This document shows, piece by piece, positions 12,509 to 23,881 of a stretch of DNA of 64,000 bases. The DNA is taken from the NCBI GenBank assembly GCA_918026815.1, contig CAKJVC010000097.1, positions 62,001 to 126,000 on the forward strand. Reading direction: 5' to 3'. The position numbers and the translations under genes are program-made. Source of the DNA: Chalara sp. BL73 (lineage: Eukaryota > Ascomycota > Leotiomycetes > Helotiales). Numbering within the stretch: position 1 is the stretch's first letter; every line of letters begins with the position of its first letter. The notes under the pieces were generated by a model. The model was given only the letters and a program-made list of their open reading frames with translations, was not told the origin of the DNA and did no database searches.

Positions 12509-14235
12509 GATGGGCGATAGGCTTTGTTGATTAATTTACTGATTGATAACTGATTGATTGATTGAAATAAAACTTTGCTTGGCTCTTCAGCGTGGTCTTG
12601 GACACCTCCAGGTATTTGTACTCCGTAGCTCCTCCCCGCGTTTGGTACAGTACACCGCAATCATGCAGGCACAGCTTTGGGGAGCCGCCATGCAGGTGAA
12701 AGGCACTACCTGATATCAAATTTAAATCTTATGAGCAGTTGAAATGTCTTCACCACGAATCGCCCCTCAGATAATTGCACAATCAATCAGAAAACCCATA
12801 GTCACTTTGAAGTAAAGGCTTCGAAGATGACAATTCTGATTTCTAGGTGGAGATCTCGCCAAGAAGCTCCATATATGAGATTACGGCAAAGGAGCGAAGG
12901 CAACGTAGGAAGAGCAGGACGGGGTGGATTGGCATTATTGGGATCCCGATCCCGATGCCGATGCCGATGGCAATGGAGCTGCCTCCGTACTACAAGACAT
13001 AATGACGTGAAACGCGGCTGGAACTCATCAGCCATTTTGTAGAAGCTGCATTGCTGGGAGGTTCATCCTCAGCATCCTCATCCGGGATTCGGACCATCAG
13101 CGCAGCACCATCCCATTGCAATTCCTCCTCTGCAAGGCGGGGACGCCGATTATGGCCTTATTCGCGATGACGAGAAAGGCGCCGTGTCTACAAGCGGAGA
13201 GGTGGCTTAAACAAGGCTCGCGAGGAAGTCGTCCTGAGATAAATGAGGTCGGCTCGGTCAGTGGCACAAGGAGACGGGAATCAAAAGCAAAAGCCACTCG
13301 CATCCCGTTGGCTAGTGCCTGTGTGTGGAATGGTTCTGCGCATTTATTTCAGCAAATAGGCACCCCGAACGCTTCAGCCGTTTTCTGATATCTGACTGGC
13401 TGAAGCACACCATTCTGGGGTGGCTGTCCAGCGCTCAATTGGGGTCAAAATTTCAGCAAGCTTGATAAATAAGCTACATACGCGGGCGCCACTTGATCGT
13501 AGAAAGACTAGCGTGGATTCTCCCAAGCGGTGGCGCAATTTAGGCAGTTTACCTGCCAAGCCAGCACACAGCCTTCTGAAAGCATCCTATATGACATCGA
13601 AATCAAAAATGAATCCAGCATCTTTCACTCCTGCCTTGCCACTCACTCCAGAGTGAAATGGTATCTCATATCAACACAATTCTCCGTCCCCGACGCGTAT
13701 GTTGTTCCCAATGCCCTTTTTGCCTCGTTGGGGCCAAGACATGAGTTTGATAGTCAATATACCAGGAGAGGACACAGAGAAACGGCCAACCGTCTCTTTC
13801 CGCCAATGCCCCGCCATGCTGCTCGCAAGAGGCAAGTGTCACCCTCTTTAATACACATGGTGTGTCTTCCCTTCCTAATCCTGATACATCCCGGTTCATC
13901 CTCACCCTCTATCCTCGTATCATCCCCCCGTCTCCATGATGCCGTGTAATTATCCCGAAGGGAGATGAATAGGGTCAACATTAATGAACACACACCATTC
14001 TTCACGGCTAGCCCAGTCAATAATGTATGTGGTCTTGTTATTATGGGTCGACAGAATGGGGAGTATAAGACTGAACTAATTGTGTAACGTCATCATAGTG
14101 TTTGGAATTATTGCTGAATGAAACGTCTTTTCTATAAGCATAGAACTTTTGAGGCTATTAATTACATTGGAATTTTTAGTTTAACAATAAATACTCTGCC
14201 GGTAAGCTTAGCACTGTGACTTTGAATTTATATTT
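12509..14235. other. Intergenic region between carboxylesterase and MFS fragment (copy A)
   Basis: Only short overlapping frames on both strands, none with a recognisable domain. A small tandem run of CCGATG/CCGATC units lies near 12943-12970, and TGATTGAT repeats lie near 12540-12565. These are upstream sequences of the carboxylesterase and downstream sequences of the MFS gene. The identical region in copy B is 19169-20895. Confidence 0.6.
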
Positions 14236-15025
14236 TCAGGGCAAATGAGTCTGATTTAGCGCATCACCTTCTGCTTCCACGTTCACTATCCCTATCCCCT
14301 CTAGCTCTGTAGACCGCTTGTCAGCTTCCGTCCGTCTGGCCTTTGCATCGATGCCGAACCATCCTATGCACAGCGGCAATGGGACGGCCGCCACTGCAAT
14401 GACGGCTTGAAATATAAGAGCACGGTGCATATTGTATGGAGGATCGGCATCTTTGGTCGCTTTCAGCGTGTTAGAGACTAGGAGAAAAGATGCCTCCAAA
14501 GAGCTGCCCACCGCTCCAGCAGATCGTAGACGTGATTTCTGGGGATACCGGGTGCAGGGTTTCAACCAGGAATTCGAGAATTACAGGAACAAGACAGAAA
14601 GACAGCACCCAGAATGGAAGCGGTGGCGAAAGGGGCAGCGTTAACGCGCGGGTGCGAGAGCCCAGATGAAGCCAAGGTAGCAGAGGCCAATCATTGGGAC
14701 TAGAAGTTTGATGGCGAGGAGAACTCTTCATGATCAAGGATTGGAGAAGTCGCCGAAGCAACTAGCCCAACGAAGATAAGCAAGGCGCCGCAGGTGCCAG
14801 TAGCACTTTCGGAGAGGCCGTGGGGGATAGGATCTGGTTTAGCAGGGTAGAGAGAGAATTAAAGAGGCCCACATAGACGGAGAAGGGGATGAGGATGAGC
14901 CAGAAGGTAGCGGATGTGCTGATGGTTTTGAAAGACGAGAGAGAGGGTTTCTTCTCCTCAGCGGAGGGGCAAGGCGGCATAGGTGGACGAGCGGAGATAA
15001 AGAATGAGGGGCGGTAGCGAGGGTG
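14236..15025 (-). pseudogene. Truncated, frameshifted 3' part of the FLVCR-like MFS gene (copy A)
   Basis: Corresponds to the C-terminal exon of the intact gene at 20896-22597 but lacks its 5' exons, stopping at the copy A/B junction. Relative to copy B there are at least eight small indels between about 14486 and 15010, for example GGAGAAAAGATG against GGAGAAAGATG, AAAGACAG against AAAGAGACAG, and GTGGGGGATAGG against GTAAGGGGATAGG. The reading frame is broken several times. No product is expected. The cluster of indels next to the junction looks more like unpolished contig-end sequence than natural decay. Confidence 0.85.
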
Positions 15026-15026
15026 T

Positions 15027-17241
15027 TAATAGATGCCAACAGCAGAGTATATTGCTCTAAAATTTGTGCAGGTATCTTCTTAGAAATGTCTGAATAGATT
15101 CAAGCTATGGATATCCCTTGAATTTAAAACAAATCTCGCGATATTGCAGTGATAGCCCTCTTGATAAAGTGTGCCTTAGTTAAATTTACATATTCGTCAG
15201 AGTCGGAAAGTCGGCGCACTGACGGAGAGTAATTCCACCGATGCAGTGATCTTAAGGTTTGCAAAATAACACTATCTTTATACAACAGGAGGAAAGGCGG
15301 GCGGGGGCGGATAGATACAAAAGGTGGAGACATTTACCGAGGCAAGTCATTGATGATCGGCCTGTGACAGAACCGGATGTCGGTGCTTAGACAGATCCGA
15401 AAGGCTCCTTATAAAATATTAAGGTAATACCAGTGTGCACTAGCGCTATTGTAGCTAGCCGGGCTTTAGTTCCCACCGAGGACGGCAAGAATGTCACGTG
15501 CTCTGGGGTAATAAGGGGTTCGGTAGAGGCTTTGGGTCTCGGCACGTAAGGGATCGCCAGGGGTACGGAGGGAATGAGTAGGAGGTTCGGGGCGTAGTAG
15601 AAAGGCCAGAGTTTAGTCTTTGTATCAATAGAGTTTATTCGTGCCACACTACTCAATCTGCCTTACAATTACTGTTAAAAATTTATGTTAAAAACTTGTT
15701 AATACCAGCATAAAACAAGTACTGTCACGGCCCTGGCACTATCTCGCTACGATGTCCTAAAGGCTCGGCCCCTGACATCACGAGGCCTCGCTTAGAGCCA
15801 TCATCAATAACAAGGAACCATAATCACACCAGCAAGAGCGTGGTTACAACTACTACGCCTTTGCTACGTGATAGGCATCCGATAGTTACATTTGATACTT
15901 GAACATAGCAAATTAGAATACAAAAATATATTATATTATATCCGCAAATAAGTTTAACTGTACCGTTGTATGATTTGGGCTAGTTAACAGGTATAATGGA
16001 ACTGAGTAAAATAACATAGCTTGCTTTGGACGGTGTTTTAGTTTGTGCCGGGTAAAAAGCAAAGCGTCCTGGACTTGGCCGCTAAGCTAACTTTTGTTTA
16101 TCTGGTAGCCGCAATGCAGCCAGAAATTATGCTTCCTGCTAGATTTAGCTGCTATCCATAGATAAGAAAAACGGCTGGTGAGGCGAATAGGGTTCCTAGA
16201 TAGCACAGGGGTAATAAGGGACTAACAATAGAAGAGCCTTATTGGTTGCTGCTGTATCGGTCGCTAATATAAAGCGTTAAAACTTGGTCCCTTCAAAAAT
16301 GTCTTCCAAAGTACAGTTTCTGTTGGTATCACGGGCTTACCTTCCACGGGGCAAAAGGCGCAGCTCTACTTTGTAGGCCACGCTCTTGCTCTTGATGGAT
16401 ATGGTAATGATTGTTGTTGTATTAGGTTCTACTCTAGATTCTACAAAATGGGGGTTGTGCGGACCACGTGACCTGGTGGGTCGTATGTGGTTCCGTAAAC
16501 CCCTACTTCCTACAGTTTCTTTGGATACCAGAATAATTGGTAGCCTGTGTTATCAGTAGTGTGACGGGTAAAACTGTACCACTGCACCATACAACCCAAA
16601 AGTGAATCCACTGATTGTCGAACATACTACAGTGATATATATACCCTCCTAATTCTCCGTAACAAGTAGTATAAAATTTTGGCCCTTGCACGCACAATTT
16701 GATTAGTTACCAAGTTTTCTTGCACAGTTACTGCAGAACTACTACAGTATTTTGTACATTTTGTACAAAACACACCAGAAATACCTCTGCTCGCGTTTAA
16801 ATTTTAAACGGCTCACTAAAGATGGTCCGAACTTTTTAATATTGTGCATACTACTAGTAATACTGATGGTAGCTATACCACAAATTAGTATGATTTCAGA
16901 GACCTGATACATTTGGGAACACTTTATTCTATAGATAGTTTTATTTTATAGAACCTTTATTCTATATTAAATATTAAGTAGTTAAGCTCCTCCCATACGC
17001 TTGATATCTCTACGCCCACGTACTCCTAATAGGGAAATTTATCCTTATCCCCTACTTAAAGAACCGTATTTTGCCCTATGGAAGCACAAGCGGCGTCGAA
17101 AGTGATCGGGGACGCAAATGAAGCAGCAGTCTCATTGCCCTTCCCAAGCTGAACAAGTGTTTGCCCTAACAAGCTACAGTCAGCAAGTGTTGGCCGTAGG
17201 TAGAAAATGGCCCCTCAAGGAAAGGAAACCCCTAAGAAGGA
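15027..17241. other. AT-rich non-coding stretch of copy B
   Basis: Equivalent of 8366-10581, with one A fewer in a homopolymer near 16170. No gene recognised. Confidence 0.5.
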
Positions 17242-19168
17242 TCAATGAAAATAGAAGCTCATACCATTAGCGCGATACCCTGGCCATCCCAGTTTCCTCA
17301 ACGCGTTCTTCGGCTCTCGTGCAAACCCCGCCCAGGCATCCATTATGTACTGCTGCACCTTACCCTCCACCGGCACATTCGCCTCTTGCGTCATTTCCTC
17401 CACGGTGCCAAACACGAACCCGATTTCACTCTGGTGCCAGGCACCCGAGCCTGGGTAAAGGAAGGTGTTGGGGTACTGGCCGAACCAGCGGTATCGCCAG
17501 GTAGGAACTCCGTGGAGAGCGCGGAAGAAGGCGGCCTTGGCAGTTGGACATTCGAAGTAGTTCAGATTGTAGGCGGTGCGGCCAACGGGGCCGAGAGCGG
17601 CATAAATGGCTGGCGCGACAAGACCGAGGAATCCGGCTTCGTGGTCAGTGTTGCCAACAAGGACGGGCTGAGTGAGGGGAAGGCATTAGCAGCGAGGTAA
17701 TAAACCAAGAAGAGGTGGGGTTTCTTACTACTTGGGTAAAATTTCCCGCTAGACTCCTGGATTCATAGTCACTGAATACGAGAGTCTCATCGATGGTTGG
17801 GGCAAAGGTTCCTAGGAAATTCGAGTTCGCAGGTGCCAGTGCGGAGGCGGCTAGGACGTCGGTGAAAGACTTTCCCCTCACGCAACTCAGACTCGCTTCC
17901 AGCCCTACACTCCCTTGGGCTCCGCATCCCAGCTGCACAGATGTGAACCACCAGGCCGCGAGGTTGTGGTGCTGTGTGATATTGAATGCGGTTGCGGTCC
18001 CACTCTGTAGTATAAAGCCCCCAACGATCGGGTCTTGAGTGTATGCGTACGAGTACATATCTGCACTCGACGCACCTGCGCTGTTGCCAACAAGGGTAAT
18101 GCGGTTGGGGTCGCCGTTGAAGGCGGCGATATTATCGCGCACCCATTCAATCGCTAAGCGCTGGTCCTGCAATCCAACATTCTGGGGGTAGCCTGGGAGG
18201 CCGGGGAAGCCGAAGATGTTGAGACGGTAGCTATGAAATGAGGGATTCAGGTCAGCGTGGGCGTGGGTTTGGGCTTTGGCTTTTTCTCTAGGCTGGTTGA
18301 GGAGTGAGTAGCTTGGCTTACTTTATAGAAACTACGACAATGTCTTCCGTATCCGCGAGGTGTTGACCAGAGGATACGGACGCGTGTGATGTGCCTACTT
18401 GGTAGGCTGTAGGTCAGTTAGCCTCGCTCCTTTTCTCCCCATCGCGATATTTGGAGGGGAGGGGAGACGGAGGGGAAACCCACAACCGCCATAGAGCCAC
18501 AAAAGAACCGCCTTCTTCTTTCCAGTTCGGTATTTAGTCCAGACGTTAAGTGACAGACAGTCCTCGCTCTGGGTGTGGCCAACTTGATCGAGCATCAAGA
18601 AGATGTTGCGTGCATTTGTGGGGAAGCCGGTGAGATTGACGCTTGAAAGGGGAAGCGTGTTTGCGGGACAGTCACTGCACCCATTGAGGATTACCAGTTA
18701 ACATTGGCATTAGCATTAACATTATAATTACAAGGGGACATTGGGGTACGGAGTGGGCAGCGGTGGAAAGCTTGACCAGAAAGCTTAAACACGGTGTTGG
18801 GTGTGCTCGCTTACGGTGACTGGAAGGCAGACAGGCAGGGCCGGGTCAGCAATCTCTCAAGAACGGGGAAGGGGTTTGTCCAAGTATTTTGGGCATTAAC
18901 CTTAACTCACGAAATTTGACCCGTCCACCGTCCCACCAGGATTCACATATGCCAACGGCGGCGCAAACCTCAGCGCTCCTACTGGCGGCTTCGCGTACCT
19001 GATGCCGAGATACTCAGACACCTGTGAGGCGTTTGGAGCTGGATGACCAGTCACGAAACCGCTGGTCGTCTTGACGCGCTTGCCGACATTGTTGGCATTG
19101 TTATTATTGTCAATGGCCGCGCCAATGACGGCATTGGGGAGCAGAAGGGAGAGCAAAAGGAAATTCAT
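17242..19168 (-). CDS. Secreted type-B carboxylesterase/lipase, copy B
   Basis: Exons 19168-18911, 18819-18815 (five-base micro-exon), 18674-18484, 18406-18322, 18230-17729 and 17667-17242 on the minus strand. The encoded 488-residue protein appears identical to that of copy A: signal peptide, GNSAG nucleophile elbow, GAWHQSE histidine motif. Because flanking sequence on the right is intact, this is probably the true locus if the duplication proves artefactual. Confidence 0.88.
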
Positions 19169-20895
19169 GATGGGCGATAGGCTTTGTTGATTAATTTACT
19201 GATTGATAACTGATTGATTGATTGAAATAAAACTTTGCTTGGCTCTTCAGCGTGGTCTTGGACACCTCCAGGTATTTGTACTCCGTAGCTCCTCCCCGCG
19301 TTTGGTACAGTACACCGCAATCATGCAGGCACAGCTTTGGGGAGCCGCCATGCAGGTGAAAGGCACTACCTGATATCAAATTTAAATCTTATGAGCAGTT
19401 GAAATGTCTTCACCACGAATCGCCCCTCAGATAATTGCACAATCAATCAGAAAACCCATAGTCACTTTGAAGTAAAGGCTTCGAAGATGACAATTCTGAT
19501 TTCTAGGTGGAGATCTCGCCAAGAAGCTCCATATATGAGATTACGGCAAAGGAGCGAAGGCAACGTAGGAAGAGCAGGACGGGGTGGATTGGCATTATTG
19601 GGATCCCGATCCCGATGCCGATGCCGATGGCAATGGAGCTGCCTCCGTACTACAAGACATAATGACGTGAAACGCGGCTGGAACTCATCAGCCATTTTGT
19701 AGAAGCTGCATTGCTGGGAGGTTCATCCTCAGCATCCTCATCCGGGATTCGGACCATCAGCGCAGCACCATCCCATTGCAATTCCTCCTCTGCAAGGCGG
19801 GGACGCCGATTATGGCCTTATTCGCGATGACGAGAAAGGCGCCGTGTCTACAAGCGGAGAGGTGGCTTAAACAAGGCTCGCGAGGAAGTCGTCCTGAGAT
19901 AAATGAGGTCGGCTCGGTCAGTGGCACAAGGAGACGGGAATCAAAAGCAAAAGCCACTCGCATCCCGTTGGCTAGTGCCTGTGTGTGGAATGGTTCTGCG
20001 CATTTATTTCAGCAAATAGGCACCCCGAACGCTTCAGCCGTTTTCTGATATCTGACTGGCTGAAGCACACCATTCTGGGGTGGCTGTCCAGCGCTCAATT
20101 GGGGTCAAAATTTCAGCAAGCTTGATAAATAAGCTACATACGCGGGCGCCACTTGATCGTAGAAAGACTAGCGTGGATTCTCCCAAGCGGTGGCGCAATT
20201 TAGGCAGTTTACCTGCCAAGCCAGCACACAGCCTTCTGAAAGCATCCTATATGACATCGAAATCAAAAATGAATCCAGCATCTTTCACTCCTGCCTTGCC
20301 ACTCACTCCAGAGTGAAATGGTATCTCATATCAACACAATTCTCCGTCCCCGACGCGTATGTTGTTCCCAATGCCCTTTTTGCCTCGTTGGGGCCAAGAC
20401 ATGAGTTTGATAGTCAATATACCAGGAGAGGACACAGAGAAACGGCCAACCGTCTCTTTCCGCCAATGCCCCGCCATGCTGCTCGCAAGAGGCAAGTGTC
20501 ACCCTCTTTAATACACATGGTGTGTCTTCCCTTCCTAATCCTGATACATCCCGGTTCATCCTCACCCTCTATCCTCGTATCATCCCCCGTCTCCATGATG
20601 CCGTGTAATTATCCCGAAGGGAGATGAATAGGGTCAACATTAATGAACACACACCATTCTTCACGGCTAGCCCAGTCAATAATGTATGTGGTCTTGTTAT
20701 TATGGGTCGACAGAATGGGGAGTATAAGACTGAACTAATTGTGTAACGTCATCATAGTGTTTGGAATTATTGCTGAATGAAACGTCTTTTCTATAAGCAT
20801 AGAACTTTTTGAGGCTATTAATTACATTGGAATTTTTAGTTTAACAATAAATACTCTGCCGGTAAGCTTAGCACTGTGACTTTGAATTTATATTT
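19169..20895. other. Intergenic region between carboxylesterase and MFS gene (copy B)
   Basis: Same content as 12509-14235. I see no supported gene, only short overlapping frames and small tandem repeats. Confidence 0.6.
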
Positions 20896-22597
20896 TCAGG
20901 GCAAATGAGTCTGATTTAGCGCATCACCTTCTGCTTCCACGTTCACTATCCCTATCCCCTCTAGCTCTGTAGACCGCTTGTCAGCTTCCGTCCGTCTGGC
21001 CTTTGCATCGATGCCGAACCATCCTATGCACAGCGGCAATGGGACGGCCGCCACTGCAATGACGGCTTGAAATATAAGAGCACGGTGCATATTGTATGGA
21101 GGATCGGCATCTTTGGTCGCTTTCAGCGTGTTAGAGACTAGGAGAAAGATGCCTCCAAAGAGCTGCCCACCGCTCCAGCAGATCGTAGACGTGATTTCTG
21201 GGGATACCGGGTGCAGGGTTTCAACCAGGAATTCGAGAATTACAGGAACAAGACAGAAAGAGACAGCACCCAGAATGGAAGCGGTGGCGAAAGGGGCAGC
21301 GTTGGCGCGGGTGCGAGGAGCCCAGATGAAGCCAAGGTAGCAGAGGCCAATCATTGGGACTAGAAGTTTGATGGCGAGGAGAGACTTCTTATGACGATCA
21401 AGGATTGGAGAAGTGATCGCCGAAGCAACTAGCCCAACGAAGATAAGCAAGGCGCCGCAGGTGCCAGTAGCACTTTCGGAGAGGCCGTAAGGGGATAGGA
21501 TCTGGTTTAGCAGGGTAGAGAGAGAATTAAAGAGGCCCACATAGACGGAGAAGGGGATGAGGATGAGCCAGAAGGTAGCGGATGTGCTGATGGTTTTGAA
21601 AGACGAGGAGAGAGGGAGTTTCTTCTCCTCAGCGGAGGGGCAAGGCGGCATAGGTGGACGAGCGGAGATAAAGAATGAGGGGGCGGTAGCGAGGGTGGAG
21701 ATTATAGCTATGTAGAGGATCATGTTCGAGAGATCTGAGGGTTGGGCGGCCCAGAAAGGGTTGATTAATTGACCCATCTAGAAGCGCACCGTTAGCGCTA
21801 GCATTAAGGATCCAGGGTCTAGTGAAGCCTTACGGCTGCCCCGAACGGGTTTGCGAGGGACATTACAGCTGTTGCTGCAATACGGCCAGATGAAGTAAAC
21901 CATAGATCGCTGTATCTTGACGGCGCAGAGAGAGCAAAAGGTTGGGCTAGTCCACAGAGTACTTGTCCCAACATAACAACACGGAAATGACCTCCTGTTG
22001 CTCGTGCGCCAGCATATCGCGTCCAGTTGCCTGTGAGAAGAAGCATGCTGGCCCAAATGATAGCTTGTTTGGGCCCACCTTTGTTAAGGACCCAGATTAC
22101 TACACTGGGAGTTACAAAGTGAGTCAACATGTGATGTCTAAAATGGCTGGGATATAGATAGGAAGCAGAGACCTACGGGCTAACCACGCAGAAAGAAAAC
22201 AGAAACGACGTGCTCATCCAATTAATTGCTGTCTCGGAAACATTAAAATACCGTGCGGAAGTTGTTGACACAGGGGAGAAGGAGATCCACTACCGCCGTA
22301 TATAGTCGTAAACATTCTATCACGACAACCGAAAGAGACTGATCTTTAACACGAACGATTACTTACGTCCCAGCTTACGACAATATTGAGCAGAACCAAC
22401 TGTATGAGTCCAACCCAACGTTTCTTGTACACACGATACTTGGCAGTGTGATGCCGGTTTTGCCCCTCTAATCCTTCAGTAGTCCTGCTCTCATTTGTTC
22501 CCCAGGTTCTGCTGGTGTCATTGGCACACTCTTTCACTGCTCTCTGTTGGTCGGCCTTGCTCTTGTAATCCGGGCTGTGTGCGCCACCGTCCTCCAT
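20896..22597 (-). CDS. MFS transporter, FLVCR-like
   Basis: Four exons on the minus strand (22597-22367, 22289-22177, 22104-21834, 21777-20896) give 498 residues with about twelve hydrophobic segments. A soluble N-terminus precedes YKKRWVGLIQLVLLNIVVSW. Characteristic pieces are PVVIWVLNKGGPKQAI, GNWTRYAGAR, LGQVLCGLAQPF and SRYSDLWF. A PPCPSAEEKK loop and [19 protein letters not shown] follow. This order matches the feline leukaemia virus subgroup C receptor-related (FLVCR/DIRC2-like) MFS family, whose animal members carry haem or choline. The substrate in fungi is unknown. Exon lengths 113 and 271 are identical to those of the paralogue at 46148, showing common descent. The left half of its last exon lies in repeat copy B. 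Confidence 0.87.
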
Positions 22598-23881
22598 TTT
22601 GTTCCGATCAAAGTTAAAGGAGAGAAGAAAGCTGTAACTTGTCTGGAAGGGCGAGCTGTTAGGGTTTTGACAACACAAGCGGTGTTAATAAATCCTGGCT
22701 TGGTGCTTCTAAAACTTTGGTTAAAAGAAAAGATATGGGGCATTTCTTGAGAAGCAAAAATAGTCTGAAATTATAGGAGTACTTTAGATTTGTTTGGGAA
22801 AGGAAAGCATCGCATTACTGCTGTTGATAATAGCGCACTATATGATATGTCACCTTTGATATTTGTTCTGCGGAAATCTTTCACCTTTTTGAATGGGTCA
22901 TGCTCGCGAGCCTTGATATGTTCCGTCACCTCTACGCAGAGCAAGGGGACGCTTATGGGAGTGATAAGGTATTGATTGCGCACAGACCCAATTTCAATCA
23001 GCTCCAAAGGAGGGGCACAGAAAAAGAGTTCCTGAACCCACGGGCCCATATTCTAAATATTTTGGGCAAATGACAATCATTAGTGAGCCTACTCAGGCTG
23101 CAGCTACTACTTTCTAACCACAGCCTCCGTCAGTCGAAGCTCTCGTGCCATGGAAGGAGCCGCGCAAATGCCGTCGGGAGATGCCACTAGTGTCAGCCAG
23201 GTGGTTCGATCCCTTTGCCCAGGTCCTTTTAGAGCGCATTCTTTTAAGGTGGCTGATAATGAGCAATCATATTATTTTACAGAACTCCTCTAGTGCTCCT
23301 ACCTGCCCCACCATTGTTGCAATAGGCAAACACAGGTCACTTGCAGATATGTTACTAATGTCTACTACCACGGGAACTGGTATAGCCAGAAAGGTAGAAA
23401 GAAATTGGGTTGATGGCGGAAACGTAATGAAACAAGGCTGCCGAAAAAGAAATGCATTTATCGGTTTACAGGTGGCTGCGACGGCAAATTGGGGTGCCAA
23501 CAACGTGATATATGCATGTATACAAAGCCTCTCCAATGTGTCATGCGAATCCCTAGATTCTACATATATCACGGCGCACTACGATTATTTGCCAATCGTG
23601 CCGTATGATACGACCGGTGTGTAAAGGCACAAAAAGTAACACAACGTAATGAGACAAGCGGCCTCGAAAACGGAGCTGGATTCCAGGCTACACCTATAGC
23701 CTTTTCGGTGAATCTCTCGCGACTTCCTGCAACACATCTACGACCTCACCCGTCTACTGTAGTCTAATCCCTAGCGTGGATCAAGTACATTCCCAACCCG
23801 GCCGTACTTCACTGAGCTCATATCACTCCTCAGCAGGGCTGTGGTTTGAGCCCTAGCGACTTGCGCGAGAACTCCTATCAG
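22598..23881. other. Intergenic region upstream of MFS and bZIP genes
   Basis: Frames at 23145-23624 (plus), 22771-23049 and 23267-23572 (both minus) are open but show no family I recognise, start poorly and overlap on opposite strands. I treat them as unproven. The stretch serves as divergent upstream DNA for the MFS gene (minus) and the bZIP regulator (plus). Confidence 0.45.

Larger units (their letters stand above)
8365..15025. repeat. Tandem 6.66 kb unit, copy A
   Basis: The 6661 bases starting TTAATAGATGCC are repeated head-to-tail immediately afterwards as copy B. From 8365 to about 14480 the copies differ only by single-base homopolymer indels (A-run near 9510, C-run near 13927, T-run near 14147). 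From about 14480 to 15025 copy A carries many small indels relative to B. It contains a complete carboxylesterase and the 3' part of an MFS gene. No terminal repeats, target-site duplication or microhomology flank the unit, so this is not a mobile element by structure. Confidence 0.95.
15026..21697. repeat. Tandem 6.66 kb unit, copy B
   Basis: Second copy of the unit, abutting copy A with no spacer. It is 6672 bases long, slightly longer than copy A, because the bases missing from the MFS part of A are present. The similarity stops at 21697, inside an MFS exon that then continues intact. Copy B plus the sequence to its right therefore reads as the ancestral arrangement. Confidence 0.95.

Noticed and set aside
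23195..23225. GGTTCGATCCC, a tRNA T-loop-like string.
   Set aside because: No acceptor, D or anticodon stem could be paired around it.
23145..23624. Plus-strand 159-codon frame.
   Set aside because: Non-ATG or weak start, no recognisable domain, and an equally long antisense frame; no evidence it is a gene.
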